A DNA stretch of 39,959 nt from contig JAGWNX010000027.1 in assembly GCA_028872955.1 (NCBI GenBank), forward strand, positions 1-39,959. The letters run 5' to 3'. Below, piece after piece: positions 23,072 to 32,444 of the stretch. The notes beneath the pieces were generated by a model, which was given only the letters and a program-made list of their open reading frames with translations, had not been told where the DNA came from and did not search any database. The position numbers and the translations under genes are program-made. Each line of letters begins with the position of its first letter. Within the stretch, counting starts at the first letter, position 1. The stretch comes from Acidobacteriota bacterium. Lineage in GTDB: Bacteria > Acidobacteriota > Terriglobia > Terriglobales > Acidobacteriaceae.

Positions 23072-24475
23072 ATGGCAACACTCACTTCGCTGATCGATGC
23101 GTCGACAGCAGCCTTGCAGGCTGACCAGGTCGCGCTGGATGCAACGTCGAACAACGTAGCGAACCAGGGAACGGCCGGGTATACGCGGCAGACCGTGCAG
23201 TTTCAAAGCGCCGATGTCGTGTCGCTTGGCAATGGCCAGTACAGCACGGTGGTGACCGCGCAGGCCGTCTCCCAGCGGAATCGTGTCCTGGAGCAGATGG
23301 TGCAGCAGCAGGCGCAGGCGCAGTCGCAGAGCAGCGCCATTGCAGCGGCGTACCAGCAGATTGAGGCGGTCTTCCAGCTCTCGTCGAGCTCCAGTGCGGC
23401 AGCGGGCACGCAGCTGGGCGTCGCGTTGAACGGATTCTTCAGCAGCCTGACCAGTCTCAGCGCTAATCCGTCAGACCCGGCGACGCAGCAGAGTGTGCTG
23501 AGCAGCGCGCAGACGCTGGTTGGAGCCTTCAACGGTGCGGCCAGCCAGTTGACGCAGATCACGGACAGCATCAACCAGACGGTTCCCTCCGTTGTAGGCC
23601 AGGTGAACGCGCTGACCAAGACGATTGCCGGACTGAACCAGCAGATCGCTCAGCTGAGCCCGGGGCAGGATGCCGGCACGCTGGAGGATCAGCGCCAGGC
23701 AGCGATTGCGCAGCTCTCGCAGTACATCGGGCTGGATCAGATCTCCAGCAGCGGCAACGGTATTACGTTGGCCACCACCAGCGGAACGCTGCTGGTGGGC
23801 GATGCGACCTCGTATCCGTTGGGTACGGTGGCGCATCTGGGCAATACGGATGTTCTGGATGCGAGCGGCAACGACATCACGGCTTCGCTGACGGGCAATG
23901 GCGGACAGCTGGGTGGCATGTTCCGCGTGCGCAGCCAGGTGTTGCCGGGCATCAGCAGCGCACTGGACACGCTGGCATACAACCTTGCCACAGCCGTGAA
24001 TGCGCAAAATCAGAGCGGTGTGAACTCCAGTGGTGTGGCGGGTCTGGCCCTATTCGGAGTAAGCGGTGTGGCCGGGGCGGCGGGCAGTCTGTCGCTTGCC
24101 GCCAGCTCAACCGCCGCGCTGGCCCCGGCAGCGGCGGGGCAGGGCTCTGCCGGCAACACCAACGCGCAGGCGCTGGCCGGCCTGGCTAACACGCCGCTGG
24201 TGGGCGGTCAGAGTGCCTCGGGTGCGCTGGCGGCCTTGCTGGGACAGATTGGTGCCAGTGCAGCCGGAGCCAGCCAGGACGCGAGCGCGCAGCAGGCCCG
24301 GCTGACGACCCTGACCACGCAGCGCGACTCGTATTCGGCGGTCTCGCTGGATCAGGAGGCTGCCAACCTGACGCAGTATCAGCGCTCCTACGAGGCGGCG
24401 GCCAAGGTCTTTACGATTGCCGACACGATGATGGCAGCAGCGCTGAACCTGGGCGTGGCGACGGCGGTCTCGTAA
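23072..24475 (+). CDS. flgK: Hook-filament junction protein FlgK (HAP1)
   Basis: First hook-associated protein between hook and filament. The 467-residue protein has the rod/hook-type N-terminal helix (LDATSNNVANQGTAGYTRQTV) and the C-terminal helix typical of FlgK (LDQEAANLTQYQRSYEAAAKVF). The middle is long and Ala/Ser/Gly-rich, with sections such as LAALLGQIGASAAGAS that are less conserved. Length is toward the short side for FlgK. It lies between flgM and flgL, probably in the same sigma-28 transcript. Confidence 0.94.
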   Translation: MATLTSLIDASTAALQADQVALDATSNNVANQGTAGYTRQTVQFQSADVVSLGNGQYSTVVTAQAVSQRNRVLEQMVQQQAQAQSQSSAIAAAYQQIEAVFQLSSSSSAAAGTQLGVALNGFFSSLTSLSANPSDPATQQSVLSSAQTLVGAFNGAASQLTQITDSINQTVPSVVGQVNALTKTIAGLNQQIAQLSPGQDAGTLEDQRQAAIAQLSQYIGLDQISSSGNGITLATTSGTLLVGDATSYPLGTVAHLGNTDVLDASGNDITASLTGNGGQLGGMFRVRSQVLPGISSALDTLAYNLATAVNAQNQSGVNSSGVAGLALFGVSGVAGAAGSLSLAASSTAALAPAAAGQGSAGNTNAQALAGLANTPLVGGQSASGALAALLGQIGASAAGASQDASAQQARLTTLTTQRDSYSAVSLDQEAANLTQYQRSYEAAAKVFTIADTMMAAALNLGVATAVS

Positions 24476-24533
24476 AGCAGGGCTGGTAACGCAGGGCACG
24501 GTCGCAGGCAAAGCAAGCAAGCGGAGAGAGAAG

Positions 24534-25436
24534 ATGACCAGTTTTGATCCGAAGTATCTGCAGTCGCTGAGTGGGTCGATCTCGCAGTCCACGGCACTGG
24601 AGCAGTCGTTGACGACCGAGCTCTCCAGCGGGCTGGCCATCAGCAGCCTGCAGGATAATCCGGTGGCCGTGGCGCAGAGCCAGCTGCTGGGGGCCTCGAT
24701 TGCGCAGCAGGACACGTTTGTGCAGACCGCCAGTGGTCTGCAGTCCAGGCTGCAGGTGGCAGACTCCACCCTGGGCGAGATTGTGTCGCAGCTCACCAAG
24801 GCGGAGTCGCTGGCCGTGCAGGGCAACGGCGGCACGCTAAGCGCCAGCAATCTGCAGGCGGTGCAGCAGCAGCTGCAGGGCATTCAGCAGCAGGTGCTCT
24901 CGCTGATCAATACGTCGTATCAGGGGTCCTTCCTGTTTGGCGGCAGTCAGGGGAGCACTGCTCCCTTTGCCGTGAACAGCACAACAGGAGCCGTCACCTA
25001 CAGCGGCGACAATGCCGTAACGTATGTGACGACGCCCGAGGGTCAGCAGATCCAGACGAACCTGCCTGGCTCTGCTGCCTTCGGCACAGGTGCGAGCGGA
25101 GTGCTGGGCGTGCTTTCGAGCCTGATCCAGGACTTCGCGGGGAGTACACCCTCGACGACCGCAGTCAGCGACTCGTCGGCGCTGACCTCGGCGCTGGCCC
25201 AGGTCTCTGCGCAGCGCAGTGTGTTGGGCAATTCGTTGAGCCGCATCGCCAGCGCGAGCACGTATACGCAGAGCACGGCCGCGCAGCTGACCGCGGCGCA
25301 GAGTTCGCTGGTGGCAGCGGACACGGCGCGGGTGGCCACGCAGCTGAGCATGGCCGAGACGCAGCACCAGGCGCTGCTGAACGTGACCGCTGCGCTGGAA
25401 GGCAGCGGAAACTCGCTCTTCAGCTACATCAAGTAG
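24534..25436 (+). CDS. flgL: Hook-filament junction protein FlgL (HAP3)
   Basis: Second hook-associated protein, related to flagellin. The 300-residue protein has a flagellin-like N-terminal helix region (LTTELSSGLAISSLQDNPVAVAQ), an FLFGGSQGSTAPF segment in the variable part and a flagellin-like C-terminal helix (ARVATQLSMAETQHQALLNV). GGAGAGAG precedes the ATG. No csrA or fliW gene follows, although those often do; a small unknown gene is there instead. Confidence 0.93.
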   Translation: MTSFDPKYLQSLSGSISQSTALEQSLTTELSSGLAISSLQDNPVAVAQSQLLGASIAQQDTFVQTASGLQSRLQVADSTLGEIVSQLTKAESLAVQGNGGTLSASNLQAVQQQLQGIQQQVLSLINTSYQGSFLFGGSQGSTAPFAVNSTTGAVTYSGDNAVTYVTTPEGQQIQTNLPGSAAFGTGASGVLGVLSSLIQDFAGSTPSTTAVSDSSALTSALAQVSAQRSVLGNSLSRIASASTYTQSTAAQLTAAQSSLVAADTARVATQLSMAETQHQALLNVTAALEGSGNSLFSYIK

Positions 25437-25537
25437 AGCCAGCAGTGCGGCGGGTGTGTCCATCGGGTTGAGCTTTGTTGCGCTTTCAGCGAGACTGAAG
25501 GCATGGTTGACCTGGTTGCATCCAAGGTGGTGGGCTG

Positions 25538-25768
25538 ATGTACTGGCTGCGTTTTCTATGGAACGCGACGCGTGGTCATCGGCTGCGTCCCTGGCGGAGC
25601 CCCTATCTTCGGTGGCGCATGGAGACCTATAGCGGAAGGCCTGCCGATCAGTTGCGGCTGCGTGACTTCCGCGAGGTGATGGTGCGCGACCGGATGCAGT
25701 TTGTGCGGTTTCTGCGCTGGACGGAGGAACTGGGCGAGCTGGCCCACCGCAAGGGGCCGGAGGCCTAG
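25538..25768 (+). CDS. Small basic hypothetical protein after flgL
   Basis: Not recognised. A 76-residue protein rich in Arg, Trp and Leu (YWLRFLWNATRGHRLRPWRS), with a middle segment DQLRLRDFREVMVRDRMQ that looks like an amphipathic helix. No signal peptide and no transmembrane segment. It begins 101 bases after flgL on the same strand; GGTGGTGGG precedes the ATG. Base composition is like its neighbours. Where many flagellar clusters have csrA or fliW, this gene stands; whether it is expressed with the flagellar genes is unknown. Confidence 0.55.
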   Translation: MYWLRFLWNATRGHRLRPWRSPYLRWRMETYSGRPADQLRLRDFREVMVRDRMQFVRFLRWTEELGELAHRKGPEA

Positions 25769-25938
25769 CCGGGCGTTTGCGCTAAGCAACCTGGATTCAG
25801 CCGGTTGGACACTGTGCTCGACGGGGGATGCTGTGCTGGTGCCAAGGGCACAAAATTTCCCCGGGGAGTGGGCCGCAGTGGTATCTTTAATCAGACACTA
25901 AGAAGAGTGGACTAGACGAGTTAGGAGTACTAAGAGCA

Positions 25939-26205
25939 GTGTTGGCATCGGCGAAGAAGACAGATTTGATTGAGAAGTTCCGTACGCATGAATCGGACAC
26001 CGGGAGCCCGGAGGTTCAGATCGCTATCCTGAGCGAGCGTATCGGTCAGTTGACGGAGCACTTCAAGACGCACAAGAAGGATCACGGCTCTCGCCGTGGC
26101 CTGCTCATGCTGGTGAGCAAGCGTCGCCGTCTGCTGGATTACCTGAAGCGTAACGACGCAGATCGCTACCGCGATGTGATCGGCAAGCTGGGCATCCGCA
26201 AGTAA
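25939..26205 (+). CDS. rpsO: Small ribosomal subunit protein uS15
   Basis: Primary 16S rRNA-binding protein of the small subunit. The 88-residue protein shows the family sequence: [43 protein letters not shown] and [22 protein letters not shown]. The GTG start is the only one giving the full N-terminus; GGAG at 25923-25926 is slightly distant (12 bases). The rpsO-pnp order is widespread. A 299-base spacer with a terminator separates it from pnp. Confidence 0.96.
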   Translation: MLASAKKTDLIEKFRTHESDTGSPEVQIAILSERIGQLTEHFKTHKKDHGSRRGLLMLVSKRRRLLDYLKRNDADRYRDVIGKLGIRK

Positions 26206-26504
26206 GCACACTACCGCCGGAGATCCCGGAGACAAGTTCCGTACATGGAAACGCCCCTGCTCCCAATACCCTGTGCAGACGTGCCCACGCTGAGGCTGGC
26301 GTGACGCAGCGTGCGCTGGGTGGGAGGCAGCGGGCCGTGCTCCATGCGAGTGCGCAGAGACCCGGCAGGAACCCCTACGAGGATTCAAACGAGAGTGCAG
26401 CTTTGCAAGCGGCTGATTAGCCCGCCCATGCGAAGCTGCTTTTTTGTTGCTGGCCGCGCGCAATGACTTTCCTAGAACAAGAAGACGAGAAGACGAGGAA
26501 CAAC
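26206..26504 (+). other. Structured rpsO-pnp spacer
   Basis: No protein gene is seen. The first 190 bases are rich in inverted repeats, for example CACGCTG (26286-26292) with CAGCGTG (26307-26313), and CTCCCA pairing with TGGGAG nearby. An intrinsic terminator is at 26397-26445. The last 60 bases are purine-rich and contain the pnp ribosome-binding site GAGGAA (26495-26500). It may hold an sRNA, or a pnp leader of the kind processed by RNase III in other bacteria; I recognised no known riboswitch or 6S RNA. Confidence 0.45.
26397..26445 (+). terminator. Intrinsic terminator between rpsO and pnp
   Basis: GCAGCTTTGCA (26397-26407) pairs with TGCGAAGCTGC (26429-26439) over 11 positions with one G-T pair, followed by six T residues (26440-26445). 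It lies 60 bases before the pnp start, so it may end rpsO transcripts or act as an attenuator for pnp. Confidence 0.85.
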
Positions 26505-28898
<2,394 letters not shown>

Positions 28899-28917
28899 CA
28901 GGAACGAAGGATGAAAC

Positions 28918-28945
28918 AAAAGGCCGCGCTGATGCGCGGCCTTTT
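28918..28945 (+). terminator. Intrinsic terminator after pnp
   Basis: Perfect 12-bp stem (AAAAGGCCGCGC, 28918-28929, with GCGCGGCCTTTT, 28934-28945) and a TGAT loop; the T run is part of the stem. It ends 17 bases before the start chosen for the next gene. Confidence 0.85.
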
Positions 28946-28962
28946 GCATGGAGCTGGCCTTG

Positions 28963-29826
28963 ATGCGCCGTGTGATGCGCCGTGTATGGATCGTCTTCGT
29001 CGCCTACTGCCTGATGAATGCCAGCAGCTGGGTGTTGCCCGTGGCAACGACGAGGCAGCGTGGCGAGGCGCTGGTTGCTGCGGGCGCAACTGCTCTGCTG
29101 CTGCTTGTCCTGCGCCGTGAGCCGCGCCAGCGGGAGTGGTCCGCTGCCAGTCGTGCTGCACTGTTCTGCCTGCTGATGATGGCGGTGCCGGGCTGGCTGC
29201 TGGAGTGGGCTGGCCGGTACCTTGCAGATGGCTGGAGCGTGGCGGCACTGACTTGCGTGCCGCTGGTGGTTGCGCTGGCACAGGCCGGGCCAAGCGACCA
29301 GCAGCTTCGGGCCTGCGCCCTGGCCATCGCGGCACTGCTGCTGGTGTTGCCTCTGCCGTTGCCCGGTGGCTCCATGGCATGGCTGGCTGCTGGCGTGGTG
29401 GCGCTTGCGGTTCTGCTGGTGGGGCTGAGTGCCGGGCCTGTGTACCGAAGCTTGCAGGGCGTGCAGTATGGCAGCGTGCTTGGTCTGGCCGCTGTGGGCA
29501 AAGGGCTGCTGTTGCTGGCGGCGGACCAGATGGCACCTTCGGCGGGCAGCATCCCCGGCACAGCCGGCCAGGCTGTTGTGGGTTGTGCCGTGGAGGTGCT
29601 GGGGCTGGCACTGCTGGTGTGGCTGGCGGGCAGAGTCGTGCCGGTGCGGTTGGCGGCTCGGTTTCTGCTGGTGCCCTGGCTCACCATCGTGGAGGGCTAC
29701 GCCGTGGTGCGCGAGGGCCTGACGTGGCGGCTGGCCGTGGCGCTGGTGCTGCTGGGTGTGGCCACATGGCAGGCCCTGCAGCCGGGCAGGGAGGAGGCAC
29801 CAGCGCTGTCACTCCGTGCAGACTAG
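28963..29826 (+). CDS. Multi-pass membrane protein, possibly DMT/EamA-like
   Basis: A 287-residue hydrophobic protein with about eight to ten predicted membrane segments (for example VWIVFVAYCLM, ALFCLLMMAVPGWLLEWAG, VALAVLLVGL, LALLVWLAG). Two places resemble the EamA repeat of drug/metabolite transporters: SVAALTCVPLVVALAQ and LTIVEGYAVVREGLTWRLAVALVLLGVATWQALQ (given in part as the final repeat). The substrate is unknown and the family call is tentative. The ATG at 28963 has GGAG nine bases upstream; the ATG at 28948 lies next to the terminator. No clear promoter is seen, so it may depend on read-through from pnp. Confidence 0.55.
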   Translation: MRRVMRRVWIVFVAYCLMNASSWVLPVATTRQRGEALVAAGATALLLLVLRREPRQREWSAASRAALFCLLMMAVPGWLLEWAGRYLADGWSVAALTCVPLVVALAQAGPSDQQLRACALAIAALLLVLPLPLPGGSMAWLAAGVVALAVLLVGLSAGPVYRSLQGVQYGSVLGLAAVGKGLLLLAADQMAPSAGSIPGTAGQAVVGCAVEVLGLALLVWLAGRVVPVRLAARFLLVPWLTIVEGYAVVREGLTWRLAVALVLLGVATWQALQPGREEAPALSLRAD

Positions 29827-29859
29827 GCGTGTCCTCTGCGTCGCATTAGACTCATACGC

Positions 29860-30270
29860 ATGGCTGCTTCCATGTACATCGTGGTCGAGGGCGAAGACCC
29901 CGGGTTCGATATCTTCGTCAACGGCCGCTCGCTGGCTCGGCACGAGGATGCGCTGGAGAAGCTGGCCCTTCGCCTCGGGGTTCGTCCGCTCATCGAGTTC
30001 TTCTCGGCGGATGAGAACTCCATGGCTCTGTTGATTGAGGAGGGCGCGGGCAGCCAGGAGCTTCTGCGCCGTCTGCCTCCACCGCAGTGGTATTCGCCGG
30101 CCGATGGCTTGATCACCGTGCGTGCTCTGCTGGATGCGCTCCATGAGGAGCCGTTTTTACTGGGCAGCGAGAGCGGCAAGGTCCAGAGCGAGCTGCGCGA
30201 GTATGCCACCGTGCTGCAGAAGACCAGCGAGCGTCAACTGCGGTGGCATCTGGCGGTGAGCTGGCGCTAA
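29860..30270 (+). CDS. Conserved-looking hypothetical protein
   Basis: Not recognised. A 136-residue soluble protein (MYIVVEGEDPGFDIFVNGRS at the start; the second ATG at 29872 may be the real one) with an alternating strand/helix pattern, an acidic LIEEGAGSQELLRRLPPPQWY segment and a C-terminal helical region (REYATVLQKTSERQLRWHLA). No signal peptide or membrane segment. It lies between a membrane-protein gene and the convergent dienelactone hydrolase gene. Expression as a single gene is assumed. Confidence 0.6.
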   Translation: MAASMYIVVEGEDPGFDIFVNGRSLARHEDALEKLALRLGVRPLIEFFSADENSMALLIEEGAGSQELLRRLPPPQWYSPADGLITVRALLDALHEEPFLLGSESGKVQSELREYATVLQKTSERQLRWHLAVSWR

Positions 30271-30295
30271 GTCTCCGCGCCCCCGGCCAGCACCT

Positions 30296-31084
30296 TTAGT
30301 GGCGCGTCTCGCCAGCGCCAGACGCAACGGCTGGCAGATCGCCTTCTCCGAGCTTGCGGTGGAAGAAATCAAAGACCAGACCATACAGCGCATAGGCCAG
30401 TTCAGGGTCGTAGCGGACTCCCTCGTCGCGCATAAAGGCGTGTGCGCCGTTGACCTCGTGCCAGCTCAGGCGCTTGCCAAGCTCGTTCAGTCGTTGCAGC
30501 ACCTTCATGCGGCCCTCGGTGGGGATGTGTGGATCCTGTCGTCCCCAGATCATCAGTAGCTCGCCCTGGATCTCTGCGGCGCGCTGCATGGAGTCGTCGG
30601 CCATGCCTTTGCCCAGGCCACCCTTGTGAATGTCGGTGGCGTAGAAGCAGACGGTGCCCAGCACCTCGGGGTTCATGGCCGCGCGGAACGCCAGGTGGCC
30701 GCCGATGCAGATGCCCATGGCGCCCAGGCGACCGGTGCAGTCTGGACGCGAGCGCAGATGGCCCAGCACGGCGCGGGCGTCGTCGTCGTAGGCGGCCAGG
30801 TCTTTGGTGGTCTTCAGGGCGTTGCCGCGGTCAGAGCCCGCCTGGTCGTAAGCAAGCACAGTGCCTGCGGGCTCAAACTCGTGGTAGATCTCCGGCATGG
30901 CCACGATGTAACCGTGGCCGGCCAGCATGGCCGCGGTGCGGCGGATGGGGGCGGTGATCTGGAAGATCTCTGAATAGAAGAGGATGCCAGGGTAGCGCCC
31001 GGGCGCGGCTGGCCGCACAATGTGGGTGCGCATGGGGCCGGTGGGCGTATCCAGGGTAACGTGCTCGTCGTTCACGATGATCAT
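30296..31084 (-). CDS. Dienelactone hydrolase family protein
   Basis: Alpha/beta-hydrolase of the dienelactone hydrolase type, 262 residues. The nucleophile is C126 in GICIGGH, with D184 in GRQDPHIP and H215 in GAHAFMRD completing the Cys-Asp-His triad. The cysteine nucleophile is typical of this family, not of ordinary esterases. No signal peptide, so cytoplasmic. It is divergent from a SnoaL-like gene, with a 137-base region between. No chlorocatechol genes are nearby, so the natural substrate is unclear. Confidence 0.88.
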   Translation of the reverse strand: MIIVNDEHVTLDTPTGPMRTHIVRPAAPGRYPGILFYSEIFQITAPIRRTAAMLAGHGYIVAMPEIYHEFEPAGTVLAYDQAGSDRGNALKTTKDLAAYDDDARAVLGHLRSRPDCTGRLGAMGICIGGHLAFRAAMNPEVLGTVCFYATDIHKGGLGKGMADDSMQRAAEIQGELLMIWGRQDPHIPTEGRMKVLQRLNELGKRLSWHEVNGAHAFMRDEGVRYDPELAYALYGLVFDFFHRKLGEGDLPAVASGAGETRH

Positions 31085-31168
31085 GGGGTTCTCCGCCAGT
31101 GGGGCTGCAACTAGTTGTAGCAGATTGCGCCACAGGCCGAAGTTGCGCCAGAGTTGGCGGAGGAGGCA

Positions 31169-31174
31169 TATAAT
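31169..31174 (+). promoter_or_regulatory. TATAAT box before the SnoaL-like gene
   Basis: A perfect TATAAT at 31169-31174, 48 bases before the start. The best upstream TTG element, TTGCGC at 31143-31148, gives a 20-base spacer, so the -35 is weak. The DLH gene on the other strand must have a separate promoter in the same gap. Confidence 0.5.
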
Positions 31175-31221
31175 CCCCGGCCAGAGGGCGCGGAGTCCTC
31201 TTCGCGCACCAGGAGGCAGTT

Positions 31222-31653
31222 ATGAATAGCCACCGAAACATCGATGTGCAGCGGAGAATTCTGGATGCAGTCAACACCGGAAAGCTGGAGGCGTTGCGAG
31301 ATCTGATTGACGGCAACGTCGTCGATCACGATCCGGCACCGGGGCAGGGACCGGGGCCACTGGGCTTTATGGAGACGTTTGCCGAGCTGCGTGCGGCCTT
31401 CCCGAACCTGCATATTGAGGTGAAGCACACCGTTGCAGACGAGCACTGCGTCGCGATTGCGTACAAGTTGACCGGTACCCACCGCGGGCGCTTTATGGAT
31501 ATCGCTCCGACCGGCCACACCATCATCGTGCGTGGCGTGCAGATGGCGCGCTTCTACGGCGGTCACATGGTGGAGCGCTGGGGCGCGCTGGATGAGCTGG
31601 GTATCCTGGAGCAACTCGGCGTGGCGCCGGGCCGAAACCGCATGATGGCGTAA
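31222..31653 (+). CDS. SnoaL-like ester cyclase family protein
   Basis: A 143-residue protein of the SnoaL/NTF2 cone fold. Typical elements are the RRILDAVNTGKLEALRDLI helix, VVDHDPAPGQGPG, FAELRAAFPNLHIEVKHTVADE (given in parts) and the ending VERWGALDELGILEQLGV. Such proteins include polyketide cyclases and many of unknown activity. AGGAGG at 31211-31216 lies five bases before the ATG. It is divergent from the DLH gene, a pair that may share a substrate, though this is a guess. Confidence 0.85.
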   Translation: MNSHRNIDVQRRILDAVNTGKLEALRDLIDGNVVDHDPAPGQGPGPLGFMETFAELRAAFPNLHIEVKHTVADEHCVAIAYKLTGTHRGRFMDIAPTGHTIIVRGVQMARFYGGHMVERWGALDELGILEQLGVAPGRNRMMA

Positions 31654-31682
31654 GGAATAGCTGCGGTCTGATGTCCCATTCC

Positions 31683-31714
31683 AGCCGGGCACCAGGTATG
31701 CCGGTGGCCCGGCT
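31683..31714. other. Hairpin downstream of SnoaL-like gene
   Basis: AGCCGGGCACC (31683-31693) pairs with GGTGGCCCGGCT (31703-31714) with one bulged C. No T-tract follows, so it may be a Rho-independent terminator of weak type or part of an intergenic repeat. Confidence 0.5.
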
Positions 31715-31867
31715 TCGGTCAGGGCTCGCTCATCGTATGCTCTAGGACGGAGTCGGAACACGCAGGTTCGTGTACGTACCATGAGACGTTGTGGCTGCAC
31801 GCCCACCTTAGGCGCGATACAGCCGCGCCGAAGATGGGGCACCCAGATTCTTACGGAGGATTACGAT

Positions 31868-31893
31868 GTGGGCCACCCGCCCGTGGTGGGCTA
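31868..31893. repeat. REP-like palindromic unit
   Basis: TGGGCCACC (31869-31877) and GGTGGGC (31885-31891) form an imperfect stem with one bulge around CGCCCGT. Copy number in the genome cannot be judged from this window. Confidence 0.4.
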
Positions 31894-31953
31894 AATTCGG
31901 GGGACGCGCCCTTTGTGGTAAGGTATGCGTACATTTCCCTCACGAGCGATCGA

Positions 31954-32406
31954 ATGAATGATCAAGATCTGAATGATGTTGGTCCAACCCTAGCTTCTGA
32001 TGTGATATTTACGCTTCTACCCATCATTGTGATAGTCATGGCTTTGACTCACTATAAGGGATTCTCTTCGGTATTTAGTTCACCGGAATTTTCTTTCGCC
32101 GCCGCGGTCCTATTCGGACAAACGACCGTAAAATTCCTTCGTATATCGAGACCATCTGATGTGCTGATGGGAAAGCTTGGGTTGATTCAATCGCTCCTCA
32201 TAGTGGTTGGTCTCTGTCCAACGCTCCTCGTTTTGTTTTTTCTTTTGGCCGCCGAAATTGTGCACTCTGAACCTAGCCTACTTCTCAAGTTCTCTCAGGT
32301 CATCCTTCTTGTGGCCTCGATCATCTGCTATCTAGTCTTTGGCAGACTTGCGGAGGAATCTTCGGCGGTGGTCACAAGGAATGAGCAAGTGCGTGAACGG
32401 GTCTAA
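31954..32406 (+). CDS. A+T-rich orphan membrane protein
   Basis: Not recognised. From ATG 31954 the protein has 150 residues with three or four membrane segments (VIFTLLPIIVIVMALTHY, LLIVVGLCPTLLVLFFLLAA, VILLVASIICYLVFGRL). It uses many A/T-ending codons and is clearly richer in A+T than its neighbours, a sign of recent transfer. No good ribosome-binding site precedes ATG 31954; GTG 31915 is in frame and also possible. The open frame from 31789 runs through the repeat-like region and is not credible. It could be an immunity, phage or island gene, but nothing shows that. Confidence 0.5.
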   Translation: MNDQDLNDVGPTLASDVIFTLLPIIVIVMALTHYKGFSSVFSSPEFSFAAAVLFGQTTVKFLRISRPSDVLMGKLGLIQSLLIVVGLCPTLLVLFFLLAAEIVHSEPSLLLKFSQVILLVASIICYLVFGRLAEESSAVVTRNEQVRERV

Positions 32407-32444
32407 AGATTCGTAAAAATTGGGCAGGCGACTCTCTTTGATGT

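Larger units (their letters stand above)
31654..31953. other. Gene-free, repeat-like region before the A+T-rich gene
   Basis: No protein gene is credible here. It holds the hairpin at 31683-31714, the palindrome GTACGTAC near 31774, and two related units about 35 bases apart, GATGGGGCACCC (from about 31831) and GATGTGGGCCACCC (from about 31865). The latter overlaps an imperfect inverted repeat (31869-31891). Such GGGGCACCC/GGGCCACCC units are of the sort repeated in Terriglobia intergenic DNA, in my recollection. Confidence 0.45.

Noticed and set aside
24490-24520. Sigma-54 promoter before flgL
   Set aside because: GGGCACGG resembles the -24 element, but no TGC is at the -12 position.
26206-26396. 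Cobalamin riboswitch, 6S RNA or RNase P RNA in the rpsO-pnp spacer
   Set aside because: The diagnostic boxes of these RNAs were not found; only general hairpins are visible.
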